The translations under genes and the position numbers were made by a program. A DNA stretch of 64,000 nucleotides, taken from contig NZ_CANLXP010000008.1 in NCBI RefSeq assembly GCF_947495145.1, positions 101,304-165,303 on the forward strand. Direction: 5' to 3'. Of the stretch, positions 40,825-48,818 are shown piece by piece. Every line of letters starts with the position of its first letter. Within the stretch, counting starts at the first letter, position 1. The notes under the pieces are model-generated. The model had not been told where the DNA came from, searched no databases, and was given only the letters and a program-made list of their open reading frames with translations. The DNA comes from an uncultured Arthrobacter sp. (lineage in GTDB: Bacteria > Actinomycetota > Actinomycetes > Actinomycetales > Micrococcaceae).

Positions 40825-41826
40825 TTAACCTCCTGCCGATTCACGGACGATGACCTCACCCAGGACCGGTGCCGGCAGTTCCTGGTCAGGGTTCAGGGCG
40901 AGGTTTGCGGCCTCCTCGCCCAACTGCTCGAGCGGCAGGTGGACTGTGGTCAGGGCGGGAAAGTAGTCGCGAAGCGTCGGGATGTCGTCGAATCCGGTTA
41001 CGAGCGCATCCGCCGGCACCGAGGCGCCAAGGGATCGCAGGCCCGCAATGGCGCCGATTGCCATGACGTCGTTCACCGCGAGCAGGCACACCCCGCGTTC
41101 GCCTTTGAGCTCCTGCCAGCAGCGCTGGGCGGCTTCGAAGCCACCTTCCCGGTCGAAGGCGCTATTGACGACGGCGGCAGGCGCCAGCCCGGCTGCATCC
41201 AGTGCTGCGGTGAAACCCGTGACGCGGTCGCGGGCGGTGTTCAGGACTGCGGGACCTGCCAGGATGGCGAACCGTGTGACCCCGAGTGAGACAAGTTTCG
41301 TGACCAGGGCGGCCGCGCCGTCGGAATTGCCCACCGGCACGGTCAGCCCTGCGCCGGGTTGACCGCCGATGGTCACCACCCGTCCGCCGTTCTGCTGATA
41401 CCGATCGAGCTCGTGTTCGAGCTCCGGGTCGGCCTGCGCACGGCGGGAGCCGGCCAGGATGATGGCGTCGGTGCGGTGGGAAGCAAAGGCGCTGACGGCG
41501 TCGTGCTCGGCGCTTTCGGAGGGATCAGTGCTGGCCAGCAGCACCTGCCGCCGGTAGTTCCGGGCCGCGTGCTGCACGCCGCGGGCGATCGAGGAAAAGT
41601 AAGGGTCGGAGATGTCATGGACAACCAGGCCCACCAGTCCGGTGGAAGAGCGGGCGAGGGCTTGCGCCTGCGCGTTCGGAACGTACCCCAGCTCGAGCGC
41701 AGCGGCACGCACGCGCTCGGAAATCTCTTCAGCCGGTCGGCGTGAGGAGCCGTTCAGCACCCGGGATGCGGTAGCCAGGGAAACGCCGGCGTGGCGGGCA
41801 ACTCCGGACAGGGTTACAGCAGCCAC
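40825..41826 (-). CDS. LacI-family transcriptional repressor
   Basis: This is a 333-residue protein read from GTG 41826, which follows AAGGAG; codons further upstream are non-family sequence. The LacI HTH is VTLSGVARHAGVSLATASRVLNG (residues 4-26) with the hinge helix NAQAQALARSST, followed by the periplasmic-binding-protein-like sugar-binding core (VVTIGGQPGAG, NDVMAIGAIAGLRSLG, VTGFDDIPT). It should bind the perfect palindrome at 41954-41969 and repress the divergent operon. The inducer is probably the unknown sugar substrate. Confidence 0.9.
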   Translation of the reverse strand: MAAVTLSGVARHAGVSLATASRVLNGSSRRPAEEISERVRAAALELGYVPNAQAQALARSSTGLVGLVVHDISDPYFSSIARGVQHAARNYRRQVLLASTDPSESAEHDAVSAFASHRTDAIILAGSRRAQADPELEHELDRYQQNGGRVVTIGGQPGAGLTVPVGNSDGAAALVTKLVSLGVTRFAILAGPAVLNTARDRVTGFTAALDAAGLAPAAVVNSAFDREGGFEAAQRCWQELKGERGVCLLAVNDVMAIGAIAGLRSLGASVPADALVTGFDDIPTLRDYFPALTTVHLPLEQLGEEAANLALNPDQELPAPVLGEVIVRESAGG

Positions 41827-41924
41827 CGGGCTCCTTCGGTTGATCGGCTCCCGTCGAGTGCGCGAATAACGGCCCTTCGAAAGGGCCGAAGCCTCATGGT
41901 GTGCGCACTCAATCGGGGAGGGGG

Positions 41925-41954
41925 TTGACGTGGTCTCGATCACCACTCTATATT
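41925..41954 (+). promoter_or_regulatory. Promoter of the Gfo-DUF993-TIM-barrel operon
   Basis: TTGACG (41925-41930) and TATATT (41949-41954) with an 18-base spacer. The LacI operator starts at the last base of the -10 box. Confidence 0.75.
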
Positions 41955-41969
41955 GGAAAGCGCTTTCCA
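41954..41969. promoter_or_regulatory. LacI-family operator of the sugar operon
   Basis: TGGAAAGCGCTTTCCA is a perfect 16-bp palindrome centred on CG, overlapping the -10 box and start site. It is the classic position for repression by the divergent LacI protein. Confidence 0.88.
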
Positions 41970-41999
41970 CCAACATTCTTCACCCTTCGGGAGTACAAC

Positions 42000-43166
42000 G
42001 TGACAGAGACCAAGACCATCCGCATCGCGATGAATGGCATCACCGGCCGGATGGGTTACCGGCAGCACCTGCTGCGCTCCATCCTTCCCATCCGCGAGCA
42101 GGGTGGCGTCACCCTCGCTGACGGATCGAAGGTGCAGGTTGAGCCCATCCTCGTAGGACGCAATGAAGCGAAGATCCGGGACCTCGCCCAGCAGCATAAG
42201 GTCGAGCACTGGACCACCGACCTGGAGGGGATCATCGCTGATCCCACCGTGGACGTCGTCTTCGATGCCTCCATGACCTCGCTGCGCGCCGCGACCCTCA
42301 AGAAGGCCATGGCCGCCGGCAAGCACATCTACACCGAGAAGCCGACGGCGGAGACCCTCGCCGAGGCCGTGGAGCTGGCACGCATTGCGCAGGACGCCGG
42401 CATCACCGCCGGTGTTGTCCACGACAAGCTGTACCTGCCGGGCCTCGTGAAGCTTCGCCGCCTCGTCGATGAAGGCTTCTTCGGCCGCATCCTCTCCCTG
42501 CGCGGCGAGTTCGGCTACTGGGTCTTCGAAGGCGAACACCAGGCGGCCCAGCGCCCGTCGTGGAACTACCGCAAGGAAGACGGCGGCGGCATGACCACTG
42601 ACATGTTCTGCCACTGGAACTACGTGCTCGAGGGCATCATCGGCAAGGTCAAGACCGTCAACGCCAACACCGTCACCCACATCCCCGCCCGCTGGGACGA
42701 GCAGGGCAAGGAATACAAGGCAACGGCCGACGACGCCGCTTACGGCATCTTCGAACTGGAAACTTCCGCCGGCGATCCGGTGCTTGCTCAGATCAACTCG
42801 TCCTGGGCCGTGCGCGTCTACCGCGACGAGCTCGTCGAGTTCCAGATCGACGGTACGCACGGCTCCGCCGTCGCCGGGCTGAACAAGTGCGTTGCCCAGC
42901 AGCGCGCCCACACCCCCAAGCCCGTGTGGAACCCGGACCTTCCCGTCACCGAGTCCTTCCGCGACCAGTGGCAGGAAGTTCCCGCCAACGCAGAACTCGA
43001 CAACGGCTTCAAGCTGCAGTGGGAAGAGTTCCTCCGCGATGTGTCGGCCGGCCGCGAGCACCGCTTCGGTCTGCTTTCCGCAGCACGCGGCGTCCAGCTC
43101 GCTGAGCTCGGCCTGCAGTCCTCCGCGGAGCGCCGTACCCTCGACATTCCGGAGATCACGCTATGA
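42000..43166 (+). CDS. Gfo/Idh/MocA-family sugar dehydrogenase
   Basis: This is a 388-residue protein from GTG 42000 (GGGAG seven bases upstream). The N-terminal Rossmann motif reads MNGITGRMGYRQHL, reminiscent of dihydrodipicolinate reductase. The family's EKP motif is in HIYTEKPTAETLAEA (residues about 103-117), and the C-terminal domain includes the DGGGMTTDMFCHWNY segment with a His likely used in catalysis. It probably oxidises a sugar or sugar derivative to a keto-sugar with NAD(P)+. It is first in the LacI-controlled three-gene operon; its stop overlaps the DUF993 start by four bases. Confidence 0.87.
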   Translation: MTETKTIRIAMNGITGRMGYRQHLLRSILPIREQGGVTLADGSKVQVEPILVGRNEAKIRDLAQQHKVEHWTTDLEGIIADPTVDVVFDASMTSLRAATLKKAMAAGKHIYTEKPTAETLAEAVELARIAQDAGITAGVVHDKLYLPGLVKLRRLVDEGFFGRILSLRGEFGYWVFEGEHQAAQRPSWNYRKEDGGGMTTDMFCHWNYVLEGIIGKVKTVNANTVTHIPARWDEQGKEYKATADDAAYGIFELETSAGDPVLAQINSSWAVRVYRDELVEFQIDGTHGSAVAGLNKCVAQQRAHTPKPVWNPDLPVTESFRDQWQEVPANAELDNGFKLQWEEFLRDVSAGREHRFGLLSAARGVQLAELGLQSSAERRTLDIPEITL

Positions 43167-44377
43167 CCTCGCTTTACCTCCCCACCGCAGCCGGACCGCT
43201 CGAGCGTTACGAACTTGCCGCCGCCACTGCCTGGGCTCGGCCGACGGCACCGCTCACCGCCCGGCACGCGTACGCAGCCGCGCACGTAATTCCCGAGGTC
43301 ACCGCGGACAACACCCCGGGTGCGCCCGCGGTCCTCGACTGGGACACCACGCTCGCGTACCGGCGGGAGCTGTGGTCCTACGGCCTCGGTGTTGCCGACG
43401 CGATGGACACAGCCCAGCGCGGCATGGGCCTGGACTGGCCGGCCACGCAGGAACTGATCCGCCGCTCCGGTTCGGAGGCGGCCGCCGTCGTCAGCTCAAA
43501 CGCTGACGCAACGCGCGGCAAGACCGTCCGTGACCTGCTCGCATGCGGTGCCGGCACTGATCAGCTGGACCTGGCAAGCCTGCCCTCGGGCAGGGCCGGG
43601 TTGAACGCCGTGGTCGAGGCCTACCGCGAGCAGATCAAGGTGGTGTCCGACGCCGGCGCAAAGGTCATCCTGATGGCCTCCCGTGCGCTCGCAGCCGTGG
43701 CGCAGAGCCCCGCCGACTACGAGTACGTCTACGGAATCCTGCTGGCGGAGGCCGACGAGCCCGTCATCCTGCACTGGCTCGGCACCATGTTCGACCCTGC
43801 GCTGGACGGCTACTGGGGCAGCAACGACGTCGACACGGCGACCGGTGTTTTCCTCAACCTCATCCGCAGCCAGCCTGACAAGGTGGACGGCGTCAAGGTG
43901 TCCCTGCTCGATGCCTCCCACGAGACCGCCCTGCGTGCAGCCCTCCCGGCGAGCGTCCGGCTCTACACCGGCGATGACTTCAACTACCCGGAACTCATCC
44001 ACGGCGACGGAACGCATTTCTCGGACGCGCTGCTGGGCATCTTCGCGGCGATCTACCCCGCCGCATCGGCAGCCTTGCAGGCGTACGACGACGGCGAGGC
44101 GGACCGTGGGCGCGCCGTCCTGGATTCCACCCGGGATCTCGGAAAGCACATCTTCAGCGCGCCGACGTTCTACTACAAGACCGGGGTTGCGTTCCTGTCC
44201 TGGGTCAACGGGCACCAGCCCGGGTTCCAGATGGTGGGTGGCCTGCACTCTGGCCGATCCGTGCTGCATCTGGCCGACACGTTCCGCCTGGCGGACAAGG
44301 CCGGACTGCTCGCTGACCCGGATGTTGCCGCCCACCGGTTCGAGTGGCTGCTTGCCAGCTACGGGGTGGGCGCATGA
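43163..44377 (+). CDS. DUF993 family protein (dihydrodipicolinate synthase-like)
   Basis: This is a 404-residue protein of DUF993, a TIM-barrel group distantly related to DHDPS/N-acetylneuraminate lyases. Conserved blocks include VLDWDTTLAYRRELWSYGLG near residues 57-76, GAGTDQLDL, the ILHWLGTMFDPALDGYWG segment, the KVSLLD strand where DHDPS-like enzymes place the Schiff-base Lys, and LYTGDDFNYPELI. An aldolase or lyase acting on a keto-sugar is plausible but unproven. ATGA overlaps link it to the genes on both sides, so the three products probably form one pathway. Confidence 0.85.
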   Translation: MTSLYLPTAAGPLERYELAAATAWARPTAPLTARHAYAAAHVIPEVTADNTPGAPAVLDWDTTLAYRRELWSYGLGVADAMDTAQRGMGLDWPATQELIRRSGSEAAAVVSSNADATRGKTVRDLLACGAGTDQLDLASLPSGRAGLNAVVEAYREQIKVVSDAGAKVILMASRALAAVAQSPADYEYVYGILLAEADEPVILHWLGTMFDPALDGYWGSNDVDTATGVFLNLIRSQPDKVDGVKVSLLDASHETALRAALPASVRLYTGDDFNYPELIHGDGTHFSDALLGIFAAIYPAASAALQAYDDGEADRGRAVLDSTRDLGKHIFSAPTFYYKTGVAFLSWVNGHQPGFQMVGGLHSGRSVLHLADTFRLADKAGLLADPDVAAHRFEWLLASYGVGA

Positions 44378-45249
44378 GCCGCCTTTCGTTAAGCACAGCG
44401 ACCACGAAGAACATCACGCTCGCGGAGGCGGTCACGTTGTCCGCCGACGCCGGGCTGACGCATATCGGGCTCTGGCGGGACCGCGTTGCGGAGGCCGGCC
44501 CGGACAAGGCGGCCCGGCTCGTTTCCGAAGCCGGACTGTCCGTCTCAAGTTTATGCCGCGGCGGATTCCTCACCGCCGCCGACGAAGCGGGCCAGGCAGC
44601 CGCCCTTGCCGACAACACGCAGGCGATCGTCGAAGCGGCGACGCTGGGCACGCGTGAATTGATCATGGTGGTGGGCGGACTGCCCGCAGCTGCCGGTCTC
44701 ATCGGCGGCACCGCCGTCGATCCTTCGGCGCCGGGTGCCAAGGACGTTGCGGCTGCACGCCAGCGCGTTGCCGACCGCATTGCCGAGCTGGTTCCCGTCG
44801 CCCAGGAGCACAATGTGCGCCTGGTGCTCGAGCCCCTGCACCCGATGTACGCGGCGGACCGCGCGGTGCTCTCGACGCTGGGCCAGGCGCTGGACCTCGC
44901 GGCACCGTTCCCGGCGGAGACCGTCGGCGTCGTCGTCGATACCTACCATGTGTGGTGGGACCCTGCGCTGGAGTCCTCGGTCCAGCGTGCCGGTGTCGAA
45001 GGTCGTATCGCCTCCTACCAGGTGTGCGACTGGAATCTGCCGATCGCGGCCGATGCGCTGCTGTCCCGCGGGTACATGGGTGACGGTTACATCGACTTCG
45101 AGACGATCACCCGCTGGGTTGCTGCGACCGGGTATGCAGGACCCGTCGAGGTGGAGATCTTCAATCAGGAGATCTGGAATTCGCCGGCTGCTTCGGTGCT
45201 GGCGACGGTGAAGGAGCGCTACGAGTCGCTCGTGGAGCCGTACCTGTAG
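44374..45249 (+). CDS. Sugar phosphate isomerase/epimerase-like TIM-barrel protein
   Basis: This is a 291-residue AP-endonuclease-2/xylose-isomerase-like TIM barrel from ATG 44374. Metal-binding residues are suggested by Glu in LVLEPLHPMY, Asp and His in VVVDTYHVWWDP, Glu/Asp around YIDFETI, and Glu in VEVEIFNQEIW. It would isomerise, epimerise or dehydrate a sugar intermediate. It is third in the LacI operon and is followed by a strong nested hairpin. The gene set (Gfo, DUF993, TIM barrel) is recurrent in actinobacteria, but I cannot name its substrate. Confidence 0.85.
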   Translation: MSRLSLSTATTKNITLAEAVTLSADAGLTHIGLWRDRVAEAGPDKAARLVSEAGLSVSSLCRGGFLTAADEAGQAAALADNTQAIVEAATLGTRELIMVVGGLPAAAGLIGGTAVDPSAPGAKDVAAARQRVADRIAELVPVAQEHNVRLVLEPLHPMYAADRAVLSTLGQALDLAAPFPAETVGVVVDTYHVWWDPALESSVQRAGVEGRIASYQVCDWNLPIAADALLSRGYMGDGYIDFETITRWVAATGYAGPVEVEIFNQEIWNSPAASVLATVKERYESLVEPYL

Positions 45250-45274
45250 GCACTGGGCCTCACTGGGGGCAAAC

Positions 45275-45334
45275 GCGCCGGAAAGGTGCACGCTCGTGGT
45301 GTCGACCCTCCACGATCCTGTACCTTTCCGGCGC
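45275..45334 (+). terminator. Nested hairpin terminator of the sugar operon
   Basis: GCGCCGGAAAGGT (45275-45287) pairs exactly with 45322-45334. Inside the loop TCGTGG (45294-45299) pairs with CCACGA (45310-45315). It follows the TIM-barrel stop by 25 bases. Confidence 0.75.
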
Positions 45335-45360
45335 TTCTGTCTGTGACTAGGCTGGGGCGC

Positions 45361-45909
45361 ATGAGTGGAAGCGACGTGCTGGTTGAGGCCTTCGGGCGAA
45401 TTCCCGATGCGGTAACCCGGGCGGTGGACGGGCTCGACGCCGGTCAGCTCGCCTACCGGCCGAGTCTCGGCGACGGCTCAGGCGGCTCAGGAGGCTCAGG
45501 CGGTTCAGGAGCGCCGGGGAACAGCGTCGCCTGGCTGGTCTGGCACCTCACCCGTGTGCTGGACAATCACCTGGCCGACGCCGCGGAGCGCGATGAGTTG
45601 TGGCTGGCCGACGGGTGGGCTGAAAAGTTCGGTCTGGATTTGCCGCGGGAGGATACCGGGTACGGCCATTCAGCGGAGGATGTCGACAAGGTCCGCGTGG
45701 ACTCCGCCGAACTGCTCGTCGAGTACCACCGCGCGGTTCACGACCGCAGCATGGGCTTTGTCGAGAACCTCAACGAGACGGACCTGAATCGCATCATCGA
45801 CACCTCGTGGGATCCGCCGGTCACTCTTCGGGTGCGGTTGGTCAGCGTCGTCGAGGACTGCCTGCAGCACGCGGGCCAGGCTGCCTACGTGCGCGGGCTG
45901 TTGGTGTGA
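45361..45909 (+). CDS. DinB-fold protein (DUF664 / mycothiol-dependent enzyme-like)
   Basis: This is a 182-residue four-helix DinB-type protein. HLTRVLDNHLAD and the C-terminal DCLQHAGQAAYVRGLL provide the His residues for the DinB metal site; DUF664 members in actinobacteria are often thiol (mycothiol) transferases. Residues about 39-50 are an extra Gly/Ser linker (GSGGSGGSGGSG) encoded by four tandem 9-bp units. The substrate is unknown. It is monocistronic and converges on alkB with a terminator between. Confidence 0.83.
   Translation: MSGSDVLVEAFGRIPDAVTRAVDGLDAGQLAYRPSLGDGSGGSGGSGGSGAPGNSVAWLVWHLTRVLDNHLADAAERDELWLADGWAEKFGLDLPREDTGYGHSAEDVDKVRVDSAELLVEYHRAVHDRSMGFVENLNETDLNRIIDTSWDPPVTLRVRLVSVVEDCLQHAGQAAYVRGLLV
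45475..45510 (+). repeat. 9-bp minisatellite inside the DinB gene
   Basis: Four tandem units: GGCTCAGGC, GGCTCAGGA, GGCTCAGGC, GGTTCAGGA. In frame they encode Gly-Ser-Gly triplets, so copy-number changes would not break the gene. Confidence 0.85.
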
Positions 45910-45929
45910 TCCTCAAAGACGCCGAGTAG

Positions 45930-45965
45930 GGGCAGGGTCGCCGGTTCGAAGCGGCGATCCTGCCC
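45930..45965. terminator. Bidirectional terminator between DinB and AlkB genes
   Basis: Arms 45930-45943 and 45952-45965 match at 13 of 14 positions (the other is a wobble), with loop GTTCGAAG, centred between two convergent genes. Confidence 0.75.
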
Positions 45966-45994
45966 TCAACCGGCGATTCCGGAGCCAGCCAACC

Positions 45995-46639
45995 TCAGAG
46001 CCCCGTCACCCGCAGCGTGATGTTGAGCCGCCCGTCCAGTCCCAATGCCGGATCGGCTGTTCCCGGAAACGTCTTCATCACCCCGTGGTACGCCAGCCGC
46101 GACTCGCCGCCGAATACAAACAGGTCACCGGACTCAAGGCGAACGTCAGTCCAGGGCTTGTTCCGGCTCTCCGTGTTCCCGAACCGGAATACGCAACTGT
46201 CCCCGATGCTCAGCGACACGACCGGCGCGAGCGACTTCTCTTCCCTGTCCTGATGCATGCCCATCTTCGCCGAGGCGTCATAGAAGTTGATCAGCGCCGC
46301 GTCCGGTTCGTAGGCCGCGTCCCGCTCACCGTAGGCGGCTTCGACGGCGTCGCGCCCCAACTCGGCCAGCCACGAAGGGAACCCGGCGACCTGTCCGCCG
46401 CCGACGTCGTCCGCTGTTCTGGTGTAGCGGTAGGGCACCCAGTGCCAGCCGAGGCAGACCGTCTGGACCGACATTCGGGATCCGTTCGGCATTCGGGTGT
46501 GCCGCATGGGCACCGGTCCGGCGGCCCAGCCGCGGCATGCGGCAATAAGTTCGCGCTGGCGATCGAGGCTGAGCCAGTCGGGAACATGCACGGCTCCGGA
46601 AGCGACGACGGCGGTATCACGAGGCAGTAGGGAAGCCAT
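45995..46639 (-). CDS. alkB: AlkB-like 2-oxoglutarate/Fe(II) dioxygenase
   Basis: This is a 214-residue DNA/RNA repair dioxygenase. The iron facial triad is His129, Asp131 (MHQDRE) and His185 (AYHGV); 2-oxoglutarate-binding arginines are Arg204 and Arg210 in GRLNITLRVTG. The substrate-lid NFYDASAKMGMHQD block is typical of AlkB. It would demethylate 1-methyladenine and 3-methylcytosine. It is monocistronic, without a neighbouring ada gene. Confidence 0.92.
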   Translation of the reverse strand: MASLLPRDTAVVASGAVHVPDWLSLDRQRELIAACRGWAAGPVPMRHTRMPNGSRMSVQTVCLGWHWVPYRYTRTADDVGGGQVAGFPSWLAELGRDAVEAAYGERDAAYEPDAALINFYDASAKMGMHQDREEKSLAPVVSLSIGDSCVFRFGNTESRNKPWTDVRLESGDLFVFGGESRLAYHGVMKTFPGTADPALGLDGRLNITLRVTGL

Positions 46640-46734
46640 GGGTTCATTCTCGCCGATTCCATTGTGCGTGTCCGTCCGAGGAGGCGTTGTCCATCTGGCG
46701 GACCCGTCCGGTGCTCCGCAGCCGCGCGGTCGGG

Positions 46735-47529
46735 CTACTGCTCCTCACGCAGGTAGTGCAGCTGCGCCGCCACCGACTGCTCGGCGGCACGGCGCACAGA
46801 CGGATCGACCTCCGCATACACGCGGTCAGTGACAGAGCCGACGTCGGCGCTCGCCGCTGAGAGTCCCAACGTCAGCAGTGCAGCGCGGACCTGCTCAAGC
46901 CTGCCCAGACGGTGCGCCCGGTAGTCGCGGACGGCTTCCCCGAGATTTGGGAGCGTCGGTCCGTGTGCCGGCAGAACCGTTGCCTCGCCCAGCGACTCGA
47001 GCACATCGAGGGAGCGGAGATAGTCGCCGAGCGTTCCGTCGGGGTAGCTGAGCACGGTAGTGCCCCGGCCAAGAATGGTGTCTCCGGTAAGGACAGAGCC
47101 GTTGGGTCCGTCGTCGGGCAGATGGAAGCATGCCGAATCGGCGGTGTGCCCAGGAGTAGCGAGGACGTTGATTCGCACCCCGGCTGCAGAAAGAACCTCA
47201 CCGTCCCGCAGCGGGTCGCCACCATGACAATAGGCAGGGTCGAAGGCGCGAACCGGTGCCCCCGTCATCTCATGAAAACGGGTGCTTGCCTCGGTGTGGT
47301 CCCGGTGATGATGGGTGATGAGCACCAGCTCCACCGGCCCGGAAGACTGCAGCGCGGCAAGGTGTGCCTCGTCGAGCGGACCGGGGTCGACCACCACGAC
47401 CCCATCCGAGCCCTTCGCAGCAAGGACATAGGAGTTCGTGCCGTCCAGGCTCATCGGCCCCGGGTTTGGCGCAAGCCGGTAGCGTGTGAGCGGCCCGCTT
47501 CGGCTCAGGCCGCCGCCTTGCTGTGGCAC
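46735..47529 (-). CDS. MBL-fold metallo-hydrolase (LACTB2-like)
   Basis: This is a 264-residue metallo-beta-lactamase-fold protein from GTG 47529. The zinc motif HHHRDH is at residues 73-78, the third His in TPGHTAD, and the bridging Asp in LTGDTILG. The N-terminal NPGPMSLDGTNSYVL and the C-terminal helical domain match the LACTB2-like group, whose members cleave RNA or thioesters. The substrate here is unknown. It starts three bases after the phosphoribosyltransferase stop, so the two are probably one operon. Confidence 0.87.
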   Translation of the reverse strand: MPQQGGGLSRSGPLTRYRLAPNPGPMSLDGTNSYVLAAKGSDGVVVVDPGPLDEAHLAALQSSGPVELVLITHHHRDHTEASTRFHEMTGAPVRAFDPAYCHGGDPLRDGEVLSAAGVRINVLATPGHTADSACFHLPDDGPNGSVLTGDTILGRGTTVLSYPDGTLGDYLRSLDVLESLGEATVLPAHGPTLPNLGEAVRDYRAHRLGRLEQVRAALLTLGLSAASADVGSVTDRVYAEVDPSVRRAAEQSVAAQLHYLREEQ

Positions 47530-47532
47530 CGG

Positions 47533-48426
47533 CTAGCGGACTGTCTCGCGGACCTCGCCGTAGGGAACTTCGGGGGAGACCTCGGCCTGTGTATCGGGGC
47601 CAAGGTTGGTAGTGATCAGCACGCCGTGCTCACCCCCGGCCACCGACTGCTTGAGGACGGGCATCAGCGCCGCCGCCGTGCTGTCGTCAAGGCCGGCGAG
47701 GTAGGCGCGATAGGACTCGGGGAGGTCTGAGTAATCCGTCATGGTCCCCAAGCTACGCCCACGTGCCTTCTGCAACAACCGGCGGACTTCGTCATCGGAA
47801 ACCTGCGGGAAGGCCTCATAGGCGCTTCCGACGGCGGAGAGGTTGGTGCCCGGCCAGGGACTGATCAGCTCGTCCACCAGTTCGCCGACGGAATCAGCTG
47901 CGGATGACAGGAAGACCGGGGCCGCGGCGATAACCCGGTCCGCTCCCTGCGCACGGACGGCCGTGATGGCGGCGCGCATTGTTGCTCCGGTTGCGACGCC
48001 GTCGTCGACGATCACCACGCAGCGCCCTGCAACGGACAGCGGTTCCTGGCCCTCGCGGTAGAGAGCTTCGCGGCGAGCGAGCTCCTCCTCTTCGCGGGCA
48101 GCAACGGCCGCGAATGCACCCTCAGGGTCCCGGACCTCATCCAGCACATGGGGGTTGCGCACAGTCTCGATGCGCCCGCCGATGGAGGCGATGGCGCCCA
48201 TGGCCAATTCGGGATAGTCGGGGACGCCGATCTTGCGCACCATGACGACGTCGAGGGGCGCCCGATGCACGTCTGCCACCACCGCAGCTACGGGAACACC
48301 GCCGCGCGGAAGCGCGAGAATAAGCGGTTCGATCGCTGCAAGAACGGGTTCCAGTGCGGCTGCAAGGGAGCGGCCGGCGTCCTCGCGGTCTGAATAACGG
48401 GCGGGTTCTTTCAGCGTGATCTGCAT
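47533..48426 (-). CDS. Phosphoribosyltransferase-domain protein with C-terminal extension
   Basis: This is a 297-residue type I PRTase. The PRPP-binding loop VVIVDDGVATGATM is at residues 137-150, and ALPRGGVPVAA near 38-48 is the family's N-terminal loop. This form (as in mycobacterial Rv0571c/Rv2030c) is usually stress-induced; the base acceptor is unknown. Residues about 225-297 form an extension beyond the usual domain (DYSDLPESYRAYLAG, then AALMPVLKQSVAGG) that I do not recognise. A perfect TAAG-N4-CTTA dyad lies 57 bases upstream, with TATCAT five bases further on. Confidence 0.85.
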   Translation of the reverse strand: MQITLKEPARYSDREDAGRSLAAALEPVLAAIEPLILALPRGGVPVAAVVADVHRAPLDVVMVRKIGVPDYPELAMGAIASIGGRIETVRNPHVLDEVRDPEGAFAAVAAREEEELARREALYREGQEPLSVAGRCVVIVDDGVATGATMRAAITAVRAQGADRVIAAAPVFLSSAADSVGELVDELISPWPGTNLSAVGSAYEAFPQVSDDEVRRLLQKARGRSLGTMTDYSDLPESYRAYLAGLDDSTAAALMPVLKQSVAGGEHGVLITTNLGPDTQAEVSPEVPYGEVRETVR

Positions 48427-48483
48427 CTTGTTACCTTGTCAGCTGAGGGGGTCTTTTCTTCCAGCTCAGAGGATGATAGACCG

Positions 48484-48495
48484 TAAGTAACCTTA
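48484..48495. promoter_or_regulatory. TAAG-N4-CTTA dyad, copy D
   Basis: TAAGTAACCTTA followed by GCAT, between the divergent PRTase and acidic-protein genes. Read toward the PRTase, CTTA is followed after exactly five bases by TATCAT. Confidence 0.6.
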
Positions 48496-48542
48496 GCATT
48501 TCGAGTCAGACGAAACCGGCAACGACGAGAAAGAGGTACGTC

Positions 48543-48818
48543 ATGGCAGAGCGGGGAAACACCACCCACGGTCCCCACGTGGACGATCAGATGAAACACG
48601 AAACGCAGGGACTCGTGCAGGGCGGCCATCCGACCCGGGCCGAGGATTGGCGTGAAACCGAAACCATCGACGACGGCGTGGACCTCGAAGCCGGAAACGC
48701 CCCGAATTCTGATTCCGGCAGTGAACCAGCAACCGGGGCGGACGCGTCCGGTTCGGAGGAGCCGCTCACCGAATCGGTCGAAGACAAGGTCAGCAACTAC
48801 GACGAGGAGGCGCAGTGA
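48543..48818 (+). CDS. Small acidic disordered protein
   Basis: This is a 91-residue highly hydrophilic protein, rich in Glu, Asp, Gly and Ser (GLVQGGHPTRAEDWRETE, then EEPLTESVEDKVSNYDEEAQ), with no cysteine and no membrane span. No family is recognised. AGAAAGAGG precedes ATG 48543. Its stop overlaps the GTG start of the Rv2629-like gene by four bases, so it is expressed with it and may be a partner or stress chaperone-like peptide. A dyad copy lies about 48 bases upstream. Confidence 0.7.
   Translation: MAERGNTTHGPHVDDQMKHETQGLVQGGHPTRAEDWRETETIDDGVDLEAGNAPNSDSGSEPATGADASGSEEPLTESVEDKVSNYDEEAQ

Noticed and set aside
39934..43061. Long frames antisense to glycerate kinase, LacI and Gfo genes
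   Set aside because: Each overlaps a gene with clear family motifs, operator and ribosome site; no motif in the antisense products.
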